This document shows, piece after piece, positions 1 through 9,965 of a stretch of DNA of 64,000 bases. The notes beneath the pieces are model-generated. The model was not told the DNA's origin. It ran no database searches and worked only from the letters and a program-made list of their open reading frames with translations. The DNA comes from Chiridota heheva (lineage: Eukaryota > Echinodermata > Holothuroidea > Apodida > Chiridotidae), in NCBI GenBank assembly GCA_020152595.1, contig JAIGNY010002217.1:179501-243500 (forward strand), written 5' to 3'. A program made the position numbers and the translations under genes. Each line of letters starts with the position of its first letter. Positions within the stretch are counted from its first letter, which is position 1.

Positions 1-43
1 GGAGATCAACACCCAGCTTATGCAGCATTTCTTGTCCCTGAGT
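1..43 (+). CDS. RANBP2: Nup358/RanBP2 exon a (3' end of an exon cut by the window edge)
   Basis: In the second reading frame the first bases read EINTQLMQHFLSLS and stop at a perfect GTAAGT donor at 44-49. The exon ends in phase 0, which matches the phase at which the next exon (892) opens, so the two join into one reading frame. No domain can be read from 14 residues. In this family the region before the FG linker is a TPR-like domain followed by a helical segment, so this is probably the end of that part; that is inference. The gene must begin upstream of the window. Confidence 0.6.
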
Positions 44-891
44 GTAAGTCTTTGAAAGATGTTATAGACCATTTCAATCAGCAATTTCCAGAAAACTAAT
101 TTAAGTAATGTCACATGACCAAAATTCACATGTCCATGAGAAGAATATAGACCATTTAAACCGGATGGTATAGACCATTTAAACAAGATGCTATAGTCCA
201 TTACAACCGGATGCTATAGACCAAAAAACCGGATGCAATAGACAATTTAAACTAGATGCTATAGACAATTAAACCGGATGCTATAGACCATTTTTTCAAA
301 CCAGATTTACCAAACGTGATTATGTCTAGGTGAATTTTATCTTTGTTAACCAAGCAATCAGCTGCAGCTTGTCAAGGAAAAGTTGTAAACAACAATGCGC
401 GGGCGTATTACCTTCATGTAGTTTTTTTACGCTTAACTCAATACCTGTTGTAAATTATGCAGACTGTCAATATCCCCCAGTATGTGGTTGGTCGATGAAA
501 TTTCCTGAGTAAACGATTGGCCGATTATGAACACATGAAATCAGAATTTTGGCCATGTGACATTAAATTTTATAGAAATTGTCAATTCAAATTTGCACTG
601 GGGGAGGCAAAATAAGATCAATGTTTGAAAATAAGTTGAAACCCATAGAAAGATATGAAATAATTTTGTGAAACTCATTGTTGACTGTTTACCAGCTTTC
701 TGATTTATTATGCGAATTTTGGCACGAAGTAAAAAAAGTTGTGCTCAGAATTTAAAGGTTTCTTTGAAGTATTTTGAAAACCTATGAATTTCTATGTATT
801 TGAATGTATTAATTTCTAATTTGATGAAAAGTAGAATACTCATTTTGAAATAAAAAAAATTTCTTCTTTTTTTTTCCTTCTTAATTAACAG
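44..891 (+). other. Intron with a short dispersed repeat
   Basis: The GT donor is at 44 and the acceptor is TTAACAG ending at 891, preceded by a T-rich tract. Bases 61-140 resemble 17046-17130 (both contain TAATGTCACATG and AAATTCACATG), so they are copies of one dispersed repeat. A tandem repeat at 142-292 is listed separately. The rest shows nothing I can name. Confidence 0.55.
142..292. repeat. ~23-bp imperfect tandem repeat
   Basis: Six or so copies of a unit containing CTATAGACCATTTAAACC followed by GGATG. Copies differ by substitutions and small deletions, so the array is old. Confidence 0.75.
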
Positions 892-2242
892 GAAGAAATT
901 AAAAATATTAAAGTGTCTCAGATCAAATCAGAGCTTGCAAAAGAGAAGGAGGCGGAATCACCCAAACCAGTGTCACCCAGCCAGTTATCAGTTGCCGCAT
1001 CTCCTGGGGTTCCACCAAGAGTGCCGCAGTACTTCCTACCACCCAGTGCCCATCACCCTGGGATGATATCATCATTGGGGGAGGTACCTGGAAGCGGTTA
1101 TCACCAGCTTCCCTTGGGTATGATGCACCATCCCTCATATTATGCCCATATGGGATACCCAAAATTACCTTATGAGGGTGCAGTTCATCCTGGATTACTG
1201 ACATCAACTCCGACTGCAAGTCGAGGGCAAGGTGCAGTCCAAGCACCCATGAATCTGCCGTATGGAATATATGATAATGTGGCATCCTCCACAGAAGAGG
1301 ACGAAGAGGTTCGTCTCCAGCAACTCCAGTATGAATCTGGCTTGCAAGCTATGCAGTATGCACAGAGGGGTATGATCTTTAATCCTGCAAGGGAGCCTCT
1401 GCAGCAAGGTAGCGGCCAAGCACCGGGGACACCCACCGGGCCAAGTACCCAATTCCCCACAAGTATGAAGCAATCTCCCATCCCAGCATTGGCAAATGGT
1501 TCATTACCCACATGGCAGTCAGCAGCATCACCATCAGCCCAAGGGGGATCAATTCTTGCAGGGACCGCTCGACAACCGACATCTAGCTCCTCATTGCAAC
1601 CAGGATTGGGAGGTGCATCCTCACTGCTGGCGTCTGCTGCCCAAGCAGCTGCTGCTGACAAACAGCAGCCAACCACAATTGGCACCACCCATTCTTTCAC
1701 ATCTCTAACCACATCTGCACCAGCTACAACAACCCAGAATTTCATGGGGTTCTCATTTAAACCTGACAACAAACCACCAGTCTTCTCCACTCCAGCTGTA
1801 AAACCCTCCACCACTAGCACTGGACAGTCACCTTTTGCTGGCTTCTCTTTTGCGAAGCCCTCTCTGGGTACTTCTACCACTTCTTCAGCCTCACCAGTGT
1901 TCTCATTTTCTCAGTCGAAACCATCCGCCCCCTCTGCTCAGCCCAATCAGTCACTTTTCTCTGGGTTTTCGTTTTCTTCAAAATTGGACGATTCACAACC
2001 AAGTACAATCAATGAAGATAACCAGCCCCAACTCCAGACACAATATCCCAATCTCTCAGCGCTCTTGGGTGGATCTGCTGTAAACAAAGATCGTCCAGAA
2101 ACCGTTTACCCTGGATTCTATGAATCTCCGAAATCTAATGCGGATGCAGCTACAGCTCCCAGAAAACCAGGACAGAGCCCTCTATCACAAGCTGGAAGCA
2201 ATCCCAAAACATCGGAGACTCCTCTTTTGACAAAGCTGATAG
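892..2242 (+). CDS. RANBP2: Nup358/RanBP2 large exon: Pro/Met-rich linker and first FG block
   Basis: The acceptor AG is at 890-891 and the donor is AG|GTAAAG at 2243. The frame is open throughout and starts EEIKNIKVSQIKSE, with a Lys/Glu-rich opening. About 250 residues rich in Pro, Gln, Ser, Tyr and Met follow (for example PQYFLPPSAHHPG, LGMMHHPSYYAHMGYP). The second half has spaced phenylalanine motifs: MGFSFKP, FAGFSFAKP, SPVFSFSQ and FSGFSFSSK. This resembles the linker between the N-terminal domain and first RanBD of Nup358, where FG motifs bind transport receptors at the cytoplasmic face of the pore. The exon ends in phase 1 after TPLLTKLI. Reading past the donor leads into low-complexity non-coding sequence, so the open frame to 2436 is not used in full. 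Confidence 0.85.
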
Positions 2243-2329
2243 GTAAAGTAGAGACATTTTGTAACTTCACAGATTTTGCACTGTCTTGTTCATGGTTTAT
2301 AGCAGTATGTTATTGTGTGCTCCAAATTA

Positions 2330-2590
2330 GCAACAATCAATTAAAAACGAATATTCAATCTTCAAGTTTAAAAGATGAATATTCAAATTTGATTCCTAAA
2401 ATTGTGCTCCTATCTAGAATACAATCTTTGAATTAAAAATCTGAAAAGAATATTCAATCTTTATTCAATCTATCTGAAAAGAATATTCAATCTTTAAGTT
2501 ACACTAAAGGTCCCATTGTGCTCCTATCTGAAAAGAATATTCAATCTTCAAGTTACACTAAAGGTCCCATTGTGGTCCTATCTGCAATTT
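2330..2590. repeat. ~57-bp tandem repeat in intron
   Basis: Three to four diverged copies of a unit containing GAATATTCAATCTT and GTCCCATTGTG. The last two copies, near 2471 and 2528, are almost identical and 57 bp apart. Confidence 0.7.
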
Positions 2591-2639
2591 TTTGAAATTC
2601 GTGATTTATAATTGGTGAACATTTTTTGTCCTCCACAAT

Positions 2640-4378
2640 TTGTGGTTCCGATGCGATCAGGAGGAACCTATGTGGTCATGCAGGCGTGTGTATATATGGG
2701 TGTGTGTGCACGTATGTATGTATGGTGGGTGTATGTGTGTATGTATGTATGTGTGTGTATGATGCCAAGCTTCTAAACACTATATCTCAAGAATGGTAAA
2801 GTGGATTCATATCATAAATGGTACACAGGTAGCCCATGGTCTGTAGATGTGCCCTATTGTTTTAGTGATGATGTCATGCATAATAATGAGTTGGCAGAGC
2901 TGACGTAAAATCTTGAAATGCACATATTTCAACAACAGTATGTCCGTTTTGTTTCATATTTAGTATAATGTTGTTAGCTAGTGTTTACATGTGCATGGTA
3001 TAAAAACGTTGAATTTCATTATGATGTGTGGTGGGTGGGGCTTAAAATTATTTTGCTGAAAAAAGCTTGTAAACACAGTATCTAAAGAACGGTAAACTGG
3101 ATTCATGTCATATGTTTGTTGTACACAGATAGCCCATGGTCTGTAGATGTGCACTATTGATTTTGGTGGTGATGTTATGCATATTATTTAGTAGGCGGGT
3201 TTATTGTACAAATCTGGAACTATTCATTTTTTAACAATCATCTTGTTTTGTTTCATATTTGGTATAATTATGATGTTAGCTGGTGTGTACATGTTCATGA
3301 TGTAAAAACGTTAACTTTCATTAATATGCATAGTGGGCGGAGCTTAATATGATTTTGCTGAAAAGAGCTTGTAAACATGACATCTCAAAAACTATGAACT
3401 GGATTCACGTCATGTGTGGTACATATAGCTGATCACGTCGTGTGTGGTACACATATAGCTGATAACGTCGTGTGTGGTACACATAGCTGATCACGTCGTG
3501 TGTGGTACACATATAGCTCATCACGTCGTGTGTGGTACACATATAGCTCATCACGTCGTGTGTGGTACACATATAGCTCATCACGTCGTGTGTGGTACAC
3601 ATATAGCTCATCACGTAGTGTGTGGTACACATATAGCTTATCACGTCGTGTGTGGTACACATATAGCTCATCACGTCGTGTGTGGTACACATATAGCTCA
3701 TCACGTCGTGTGTGGTACACATATAGCTCATCACGTCGTGTGTGGTACACATATAGCTCATGATCTGCAGATGTGCCCAATGTTTTGGGGGGTGATTTCA
3801 TGCATATTAATAAGTGGGCGGAGTTTAAAGTGAACATTTTGAAAAAGTGCAACTGTATGTCCATTTTGTGTCATATTGGGCATAAAAACTTTGTTGGTTA
3901 TTGTGTACATGCTAATGTTATCAACAGATGTCATTAAGATGCATGGGGTGTGGCTTATAGTAAGAAATTGTTAAGTGATGTGAACACCATACTGTATCTC
4001 ATGAACTGTATATTCAGATTTATGTTATATGTGGTACACAGATGGGTCATGGTCTGTACATATGTTCTAATGTTGTGGTAGTGATGTCATGAATGTTAAT
4101 GATTAGGCGGAGCTTACTGAAAATTTTGAAATAAGATAAATGAGCAACCGTTTTTACATCATACTTGCTATGATAATGTTGTTAAATATTGTGCAAATGC
4201 TCATGTAGTCAACATTTGTATTGATCTGCATGGTGGGTGTGGCCTATGAAAAAATATGGAACAAATTTTTCCACATGATATGCAGTGACATGACAGTTAA
4301 TACAAATTTGGCAAATCAATCAACTAATAAAAAACAAAAGCATTAGAATCACAAAACGTTTTGGTTCTGGTTGTACTT
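2640..4378. mobile_element. Element with fixed ends and ~300-bp internal monomers, copy 1 (HINE/Helentron-like, tentative)
   Basis: The left end reads GGTTCCGATGCGATC and then AGGAACCTATG, so GGTTCC and GGAACC can form a small hairpin. A TG-rich stretch follows, then four to five monomers of about 300 bp (the TAAACAC block recurs near 2775, 3070 and 3373). Each monomer contains a GTGGTACACAGATAGCC block, GATGTCATGCATATTAA and a GGGCGGGGCTT-like box. The right end is CACAAAACGTTTTGGTTCTGG near 4375. Three other copies in the window share these ends but have different monomer numbers. No protein is encoded. The link to Helentron-derived elements rests on architecture only. Confidence 0.6.
3413..3770. 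repeat. 30-bp minisatellite inside a monomer of the repeat element
   Basis: About 12 near-identical 30-bp units contain CGTCGTGTGTGGTACACATA. They occupy the place where other monomers carry one GTGGTACACAGATAGCC block, so the array grew from that segment. Open frames across it on both strands are artefacts of a period divisible by three. Confidence 0.95.
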
Positions 4379-4435
4379 TGAAACAAAAACAAATCTTTGA
4401 CCTGATCTGACCATTTTTTTTTTTTTTTTTTGTAG

Positions 4436-4654
4436 CTGAAGAAGACACATCAAGGGAAGATGATGTTGTGTTTTTGGGCAAGATTTTACCCTCTGCTGAC
4501 CTGGTAGAAAAGGCCAGAAAACTAATGCTGCCAGATAGCTTCTACCTTTACTTGAATAAACCACCTTGCCCAGGTTGCCCTGGGTGTGAGGAAGAGGTCA
4601 CCCCAAGAAAAGAAAGCGATGCACCCAAGAAAGAAGAAGCTAAATCCAAAGAAA
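4436..4654 (+). CDS. RANBP2: Nup358/RanBP2 exon with IR-like (SUMO-ligase repeat-like) motif
   Basis: The exon starts after a 17-18 T tract and TGTAG, ends at GAAA|GTAAGA, and is phase 1 at both ends. It encodes EEDTSREDDVVFLGKILP, then EKARKLMLPDSFYLYLNK, PPCPGCPGCEEE and a Lys/Glu-rich end. The acidic-DVVF stretch followed by a LxLPxxFxxY core resembles the IR repeats that, in vertebrate RanBP2, bind SUMO and UBC9 (DVVF would be the SUMO-interacting part). In vertebrates these repeats lie between RanBD3 and RanBD4; here the motif is on the N-terminal side of RanBD1. The CPGCPGC cluster could bind a metal, but that is speculation. Confidence is high that this is an exon, moderate for the function. 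Confidence 0.8.
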
Positions 4655-4686
4655 GTAAGATTTTTGTTCTTCTTTTTCCTCTACTT

Positions 4687-5198
4687 AAAGGATTGATTGG
4701 TTCAGTGGTCAAGGAAGGGTATCTTATATAAAAGAAGATTCGAAAAGACACAAAACTATTCTGTTAGGGAGTTTTATAGTTTAAAACTCATGTCTTATCT
4801 GTGTAAAATGACTGGTATACTGAGGGAGGTCGGCACCTTCATCCTCACATTCTTAACAATTCTTAACATATTTTGAAGAAAATGATTTTTACGTTTTCAC
4901 TATTTGAATTATTTTTCCTCAAACTTTCCTTAGGTGGTAAATTACAATTAACTTTACTTGACATATCCCAATGGTTGTTAAACCACAAAATCGCAGGACA
5001 AAATATTATAGAAAAAATATTTTGAGGAATCTGAGGCTGTGATATCACAACTAGTCTGATTTCATTCGTTTCTACACAAATAATACCAAATTTTTAAGTT
5101 GAGTATCTCCTCAACGGAATAAGATTTTTTAATGCTTTCTTCATTATTTTGTAGTCCTCTTTCATATGAGATGAACTTGCTTGACCACTTTAATCTTT
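4687..5198. mobile_element. Foldback MITE, family A, copy 1
   Basis: The left end AAAGGATTGATTGGTTCAGT and the right end CTTGACCACTTTAATCTTT are inverted matches; the family end is AAAGGATTAGTTCAGTGGTC. The two arms pair imperfectly across about 510 bp, for example AATGACTGGTATACTGAGG on one side and GTGATATCACAACTAGT on the other. It has no coding capacity. It begins only 32 bp after the preceding splice donor. A full relative lies at 56189-56730 and partial ones at 15377 and 57970. Confidence 0.7.
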
Positions 5199-5399
5199 GC
5201 TCAACTCATTATATCTTCACAACCTTTCTTTCACCTCTCACATATTTTTTCTCTCTGGTACAACTTAATCATTGATGCAGTGATGCTGTTAAACCTCACC
5301 AACAACCAACCATCTTCTTTCTTTTTCTGTTTTTTGGGGGTGGGGGTGGGATGGGAACTGCTTTGAACAATCTTTGAAGAATAGGGATTAAACTATTAC

Positions 5400-5545
5400 A
5401 ATTTACTTCAAGTTATATCTTCCATGCTATAAATATGCAATCTGGTCACATGACCTGATTCTAACGCTGCATATTTATAGCATGGAAGGTAAGTATAACT
5501 CTCGTTAATATCCCTGCTACACTTAGCGGGGTAAATATACTTCAG
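5400..5545. mobile_element. Solo DIRS-like terminal repeat relic (palindromic)
   Basis: This 145-bp piece has left arm ATCTTCCATGCTATAAATAT plus GGTCACATGACCTGATTC, joined directly to the inverted arm ATATTTATAGCATGGAAGG and ending in CTTAGCGGGGTAAATA. All these blocks occur in the terminal repeats of the DIRS-like element at 34463-39976. It looks like a deletion product that kept only the ends. Confidence 0.75.
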
Positions 5546-6029
5546 GTATAAGATCTGTTGAATTTTGAAACTATCATATCTATCTTTTGATCTTTTTGGT
5601 GAGTAAAGTTTTTAATGTTTTAAGAAATGAACAGATATTTTCAAAAATAAGGACAAACTTTTTTCTGAATCAGATGTTTCTTTATATGATTCTAAACTTT
5701 TTATTTACAGCCATCAAACACTTCAGAAACATGGTTTCCATAAAAGACTTGACTAGGGATATAAACAGTTTAAAAAAAAAAAACATCTAAGCATTGACTG
5801 TGCACCTTTGTACTTCTGTGGCAGAGAAGTTAAAAAATACTGGATTTATACAAGAAACAGGTGTTTTCTGCTGTTTATCTGATGTCATCATGAATTTGTG
5901 TATTTTTCAAAATCAATTTACCTAAAATTTCAAAAAAGCTGTGAAATGCTTTTTGCAATGTTGTTGATTTTCAATGATTTCCTTCAAGCTTGTACTAACC
6001 CTTTAATTACTTTTCTTTGTTTCTCTTAG
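5546..6029 (+). other. Rest of intron, nothing recognised
   Basis: AT-rich sequence leading to the polypyrimidine tract and TTCTCTTAG acceptor ending at 6029. I see no repeat or gene. Confidence 0.5.
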
Positions 6030-6134
6030 CCCTAGAGACCTCAGAGAAGCCATTGATGTTTGGAAATACACCCGTTTCTGGGATCTCGTTTGCAGTTCTT
6101 GCTGGCAAACAGAGCGCAGGATTTGGGAAGAAAG
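6030..6134 (+). CDS. RANBP2: Nup358/RanBP2 small FG exon
   Basis: A 105-bp exon, phase 1 at both ends, with acceptor CTCTTAG and donor AAAG|GTAATT. It reads LETSEKPLMFGNTPVSG, then ISFAVLAGKQSAGFGKK. MFGN and GFGKK are FG dipeptides, and the exon joins the IR-like exon to the first Ran-binding domain in one frame. Such short FG segments next to RanBDs are usual in Nup358. The identification depends on the phase match and the flanking exons, since the peptide alone is not diagnostic. Confidence 0.75.
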
Positions 6135-6397
6135 GTAATTCAATTTCTAGATCCTTCATTTTAGCCAACCTTTTGCAGTACAAGGAATATAAAGATGAAA
6201 ATGAAATCTGTACAAATACTGAGATCAACATAATATAACAGTAATACATTACATAAACCAGCCACTTGGTTTTTACAACAGCTATAAAGAAACATTTTGT
6301 GAGGATACTTAAGGAAGGTTAAGGAAAACCCACAAGAAGCTCGGAGATAACTTGAAAGTGTGAGTTTTACTAGAACAAGAAAATATAGCTAAAGAAC

Positions 6398-6668
6398 ACA
6401 TACGCACCCACATGCTCAATTACAGCATACACTTTACTACCACCCACACACAACCACCAAACACTCAACTACCCCAGATGCACCAACCCTCACCACACAC
6501 CCACCCATCCATCCTCAACACATCCACCCTCAACACATCCACCCTCAACATGCACCCACCCACCCTCACCATGCTACCACCCACCCCCAACACGCTACCA
6601 CCTACCTTCACCATGCTATCACCCACCCTCACCACGCTACCGCCCCACTGCCCTCACATGCTGTCTCT
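6398..6668. repeat. CACCC/CATCC-rich low-complexity tract
   Basis: Degenerate ~12-24-bp units such as CACCCTCAACACATCCACC and ACCATGCTACCACCCACC. It directly precedes the LINE fragment that starts near 6672. Confidence 0.8.
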
Positions 6669-6671
6669 GTA

Positions 6672-8465
6672 AAATTATGGAAAGGATTAATAACCAGAGA
6701 TTAAACTGGTTCCTTGAAACCAACAAAATCCTCCTCCCTCACCAAACGGCTTCCGGAAGCATCGCAATACCCTAGACCAGTTAATTACGTTCGACACCAC
6801 TATCCGGGAATCCTTTGCAAAAAAGGAACACCTCATTGCCATCTTTTTTGACCTCGAGAAAGCTTTCGATACTACTTGGAAATATGGCATTATCCACAAA
6901 CTTTACACCATCGGCCTCAGAGGCCACCTTCCCATCTTTATTCAAAACTTCTTCTCACCCAGGCAGTTCTAAGTTCGTATTGGCCACACCCTCTCTAACC
7001 CCTACCCCCAAGAAGAATGCGTCCCCCAGCGCAGCATCCTCTCCCCCACTCTCTTCAACCTGAGCATTAATGACATTGCGGACAACCGTGGCCCCAACAT
7101 CAAGCGTACCATCTACGTAGACGAATTCACCATCTTCTACTCCCCTAGCTTTCTTCTTGTCGAAAATAGGCTCCAACTCAGCCTCAACCAGCTGCAAGAC
7201 TGGTGCAACAATAATTGTTTTACATTCTCCAAAGTCAAGATAGTCTTCATGCACTTCTGTCATTTCAACAACCTCCACCGCCAACCTGAACCTCGTGCCC
7301 AATGACAATCACATCCTTAAAGTTGAACACACGAAGTTCCTGGGTTTAACTCTAGACCCCAGCTCTCCTACAAGCAACACATCACCAACCCGAAACAGAA
7401 ATGCAACAGCTCCCTCAAGATTCTCCGCCTCTTCTCCAACACCATTTGGGGTGCGAACCGCCATGCTCTCCTCAAAATCTTCAGGCTCACCATTCGTGCC
7501 AAGCTTGACTACGGCAAAATTGTCTACTGTGTCGCTCACAACTCTCACCTCAACCACATTAAACCATCCGAAATGAAGCCCTCGGGCTTTGTCTTGGTGC
7601 CTACAGGACCTCCCCAATCACCAGCCTTCATGTTGAAGCCAACGAACCTTACTCTCTGCTAAGGTGTAGAAAGCTTAGCCTCTTCTATGCTTTTAGAGTC
7701 CTCACCAACACCCAGAATCCTGTTTACAGTAACCTCATCAGGTACCCCAATTTCTCCACAGTCTTGATAGGACTGAAACCCTATTCCCTCCCTTTAGCTT
7801 ACGCATTAAATCAGACCTCCATCTCGGCATCAACCCCGCCACTCTTGGCACCTTCCTGTGGCCCACTTTGCCTCCTTGGGCCACCCCCTCCCTTATATCC
7901 ACCTGGACCTCTCCACTTATCACAAAACGGAAACCCACCCTAAGCTCTTCATCAATTTCCACAACTAAATCAAAGACCAACTCTCAAACTGCACCTCCAT
8001 CTATACTGATGGCTCCAAGACAGCTGCTGCTGCCGTCAAGACATCACCCTCAGTAGCAGACTTTCCGGCTACCCATCCATCTTTTCAGCTGAGGCAAAGG
8101 CCATCCACTTCCCTCAACTTCATTAAGTACTTCCTGTTCAGCCACTTTGCCATCTTCTCTGATTCTAAGGCTGTTCTGCTTTACTCAATCTTAAATGGGA
8201 TAACTTTACATCCCACCTCCTTTTGAAATTATTTTGATCAATTTCTGCAGTCCTCTTTTCCCACTCCCTTCTCTCTACTTTTTTTCCTTCAAAAAAAATT
8301 CTTTTCTTCTTATAAATCATCACTCAAGCTTGCCATAATCTCCTACCCTATTTTTAAAACCTTTCTGACATCAAACCGCTTATTAGTTTTGTTTTGAGTG
8401 GGCAAACTTTTCTCAATTGATAACAAACTCCTCGTCATCCAGCCCACCATTCTTCAAACCCTTTT
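6672..8465 (+). mobile_element. Jockey-like LINE fragment: reverse transcriptase and RNase H, frames broken
   Basis: Reading across frames gives reverse transcriptase blocks: ERINNQRLNWFLETNK-like opening, IAIFFDLEKAFDTTW (palm, first catalytic Asp), IHKLYTIGLRGHLP, SILSPTLFNLSINDIA, and YVDEFTIFY in place of the usual YADDFTI, so one catalytic Asp is changed to Glu. DYGKIVYCVAHNSH and an RNase H start (SIYTDGSKTA; FAIFSDSKAV) follow. There are many stops and frameshifts. It is truncated at both ends, with no endonuclease, and the 3' side stops before the CAAA tail seen in sister copies. This is an inactive copy of a non-LTR retrotransposon that copies its own RNA at a nicked target. It lies in the host intron, same strand. 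Confidence 0.85.
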
Positions 8466-8545
8466 ATAATGATAAGATACAAAACCATGAAAGAAGCAAA
8501 AGATTAAAAAAGTAACACTTTCATTTGACCTTTCGTATTCCTCAG

Positions 8546-8853
8546 AATCATCCAAACCTTTCACCTTTGCAAACGCTGGTGCTAGAGTCTTTGGGGGTGG
8601 AGATGACAACCAAGAAGAGGGGGACAGGGAGTATGACCCTCATTATGACCCCATCGTGTTCCTCCCTGATAGTGTCCCCATCTCCACGGGGGAAGAGGAA
8701 GAAGAAGTCCGCTTTTGCGAACGTGCACGTCTGTACCGGTTCAACAAGGATGCTAACACTTGGAAAGAACGCGGTGTGGGAAACATCAAAATTCTGAAGA
8801 ATCTGGACACAGGTCGACTCCGTATCTTAATGAGAAGAGAACAGGTGTTAAAG
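8546..8853 (+). CDS. RANBP2: Nup358/RanBP2 exon: FG stub and N-terminal half of Ran-binding domain 1
   Basis: The acceptor is TTCCTCAG at 8545 and the donor is AAAG|GTAAGG at 8854; the exon is phase 1 in, phase 0 out. It begins ESSKPFTFANAGARVFGGG, passes an acidic stretch, then enters the RanBD fold at PIVFLPDSVP. Diagnostic segments are ERARLYRFNKDANTWKERG, VGNIKILKN and RILMRREQVLK. RanBDs are about 130-residue PH-like domains that clasp RanGTP and help RanGAP hydrolyse its GTP at the cytoplasmic face of the pore. The second half of the domain is on the exon at 14745, so the domain is split by a 5.9-kb intron just after the MRREQ strand. Confidence 0.93.
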
Positions 8854-9700
8854 GTAAGGCAGTGGGTTAAACCTCCCCCCCCCCCCCCTCCTAAAAAAAA
8901 AAAAAAAAAAAAAGTAGTAAGTGATACACTGGACATATCAGTTGATCAATTTGAAGAACTCTAACATACATTACAACGATAATAACAGTTTTTTTGCACG
9001 TAAAATAGTCCTTTGTCAGAAAAGGTTATTTGCGGACAAATTTTTGGTTGATTCTGCCTCCCCAAACATTGAAGCGTGAAATCCTCTATGATCCTATGTT
9101 ACATCCGAAAGTTGTTTGGTTAATGGTACCAACGATAATGTCCGAAACGAGTGTGATATTTCATCAGAGGTTGTCGTCCAATTGTGCCCCCTCTCCCCAA
9201 ATTGTCAGGTCTGGCTACTCTCTAGTTACAGTTGCTTATTATTTGTCATGATTTACATTTGCGTGTTTTTTATGGAGACCAGATGTGTTACCAACATCAC
9301 AACATTTAGTCATGAAACTAATGGCCTGTTAGTTTGATTTTGCTTTTTGTATTAATTTTTTTTTTTTATATTAATCATATAGTATTAAAAATTATTTTTG
9401 AAAAAGCACCTTTTATTCAATAGTCTCCTGGGAAATTCAACAAACAAGCAACTAGAGTCTAGCGTAGGACCTGACTTTGGGTGCAGTTCTTTGACTGTTG
9501 TAACAAGTTTCATATATACATAACGTAACAAGAGAAACAAAACTTTCAGAATCTGTTTTCTGTTCTGGATTTTCCTAAGTCACACATTTTTCAACCTATA
9601 CCTTTGCACCATTTTGTTTTTGAGGGGAATTTTTATTTGAGGATAGGTGACTGATTTTGATAAGATCGTTCCTTTTTAGTTTTTTCTTCTGTTGTGATCA
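8854..9700 (+). other. Intron start with homopolymer run
   Basis: Bases 8873-8911 are a run of C followed by a run of A (about 15 C and 20 A). Beyond this, to 9700, I recognise no gene or repeat. Confidence 0.5.
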
Positions 9701-9965
9701 GGCCTACACGCTCCTGTCGTAACTGGTACAGTGGTTCTTGTATAGTAGTTCCACAACTTTTTTTTTTAGTTGCCTCGGGTCTTCTGGCCCTTGGTATTTT
9801 TTTTTTTCAACATGACCAAACGCTTCTCTAGCCTACACGCCCCTGTCGTAACTTGTACAGTGGTTCTTGTATAGTAGTTCTACAACTTTTTTTTTTTTTT
9901 TTAGTTGGCTCAGGTCTTCTGGCCCTTGATATATATTTTTTTCAAGATGACCAAACGCTTCTGCC
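9701..9965 (+). repeat. Two tandem ~130-bp monomers at the 5' end of the LINE
   Basis: Units 9701-9829 and 9830-9965 each run from GCCTACACGC-CCTGTCGTAA through TGTATAGTAGTTC, a T tract and CTTCTGGCCCTTG to ACCAAACGCTTCT. They sit directly before the LINE gag-like frame, as the tandem 5' UTR promoter units of some LINEs do. The promoter role is inference. Confidence 0.75.

Noticed and set aside
1185-1880. 231-aa minus-strand frame
   Set aside because: Shadow of the large Nup358 exon on the other strand.
2243-2436. Coding continuation of the first large exon to the stop at 2436
   Set aside because: The consensus donor at 2243 joins in phase with the next exon, and the tail lies in a tandem repeat.
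3413-3770. CRISPR-like array
   Set aside because: Units are contiguous with no spacers, and the sequence is eukaryotic.
3405-3864. MSYMCTTHDV-type and VVCGTHIAHH-type repeat proteins
   Set aside because: Frames across the 30-bp minisatellite within a mobile element.
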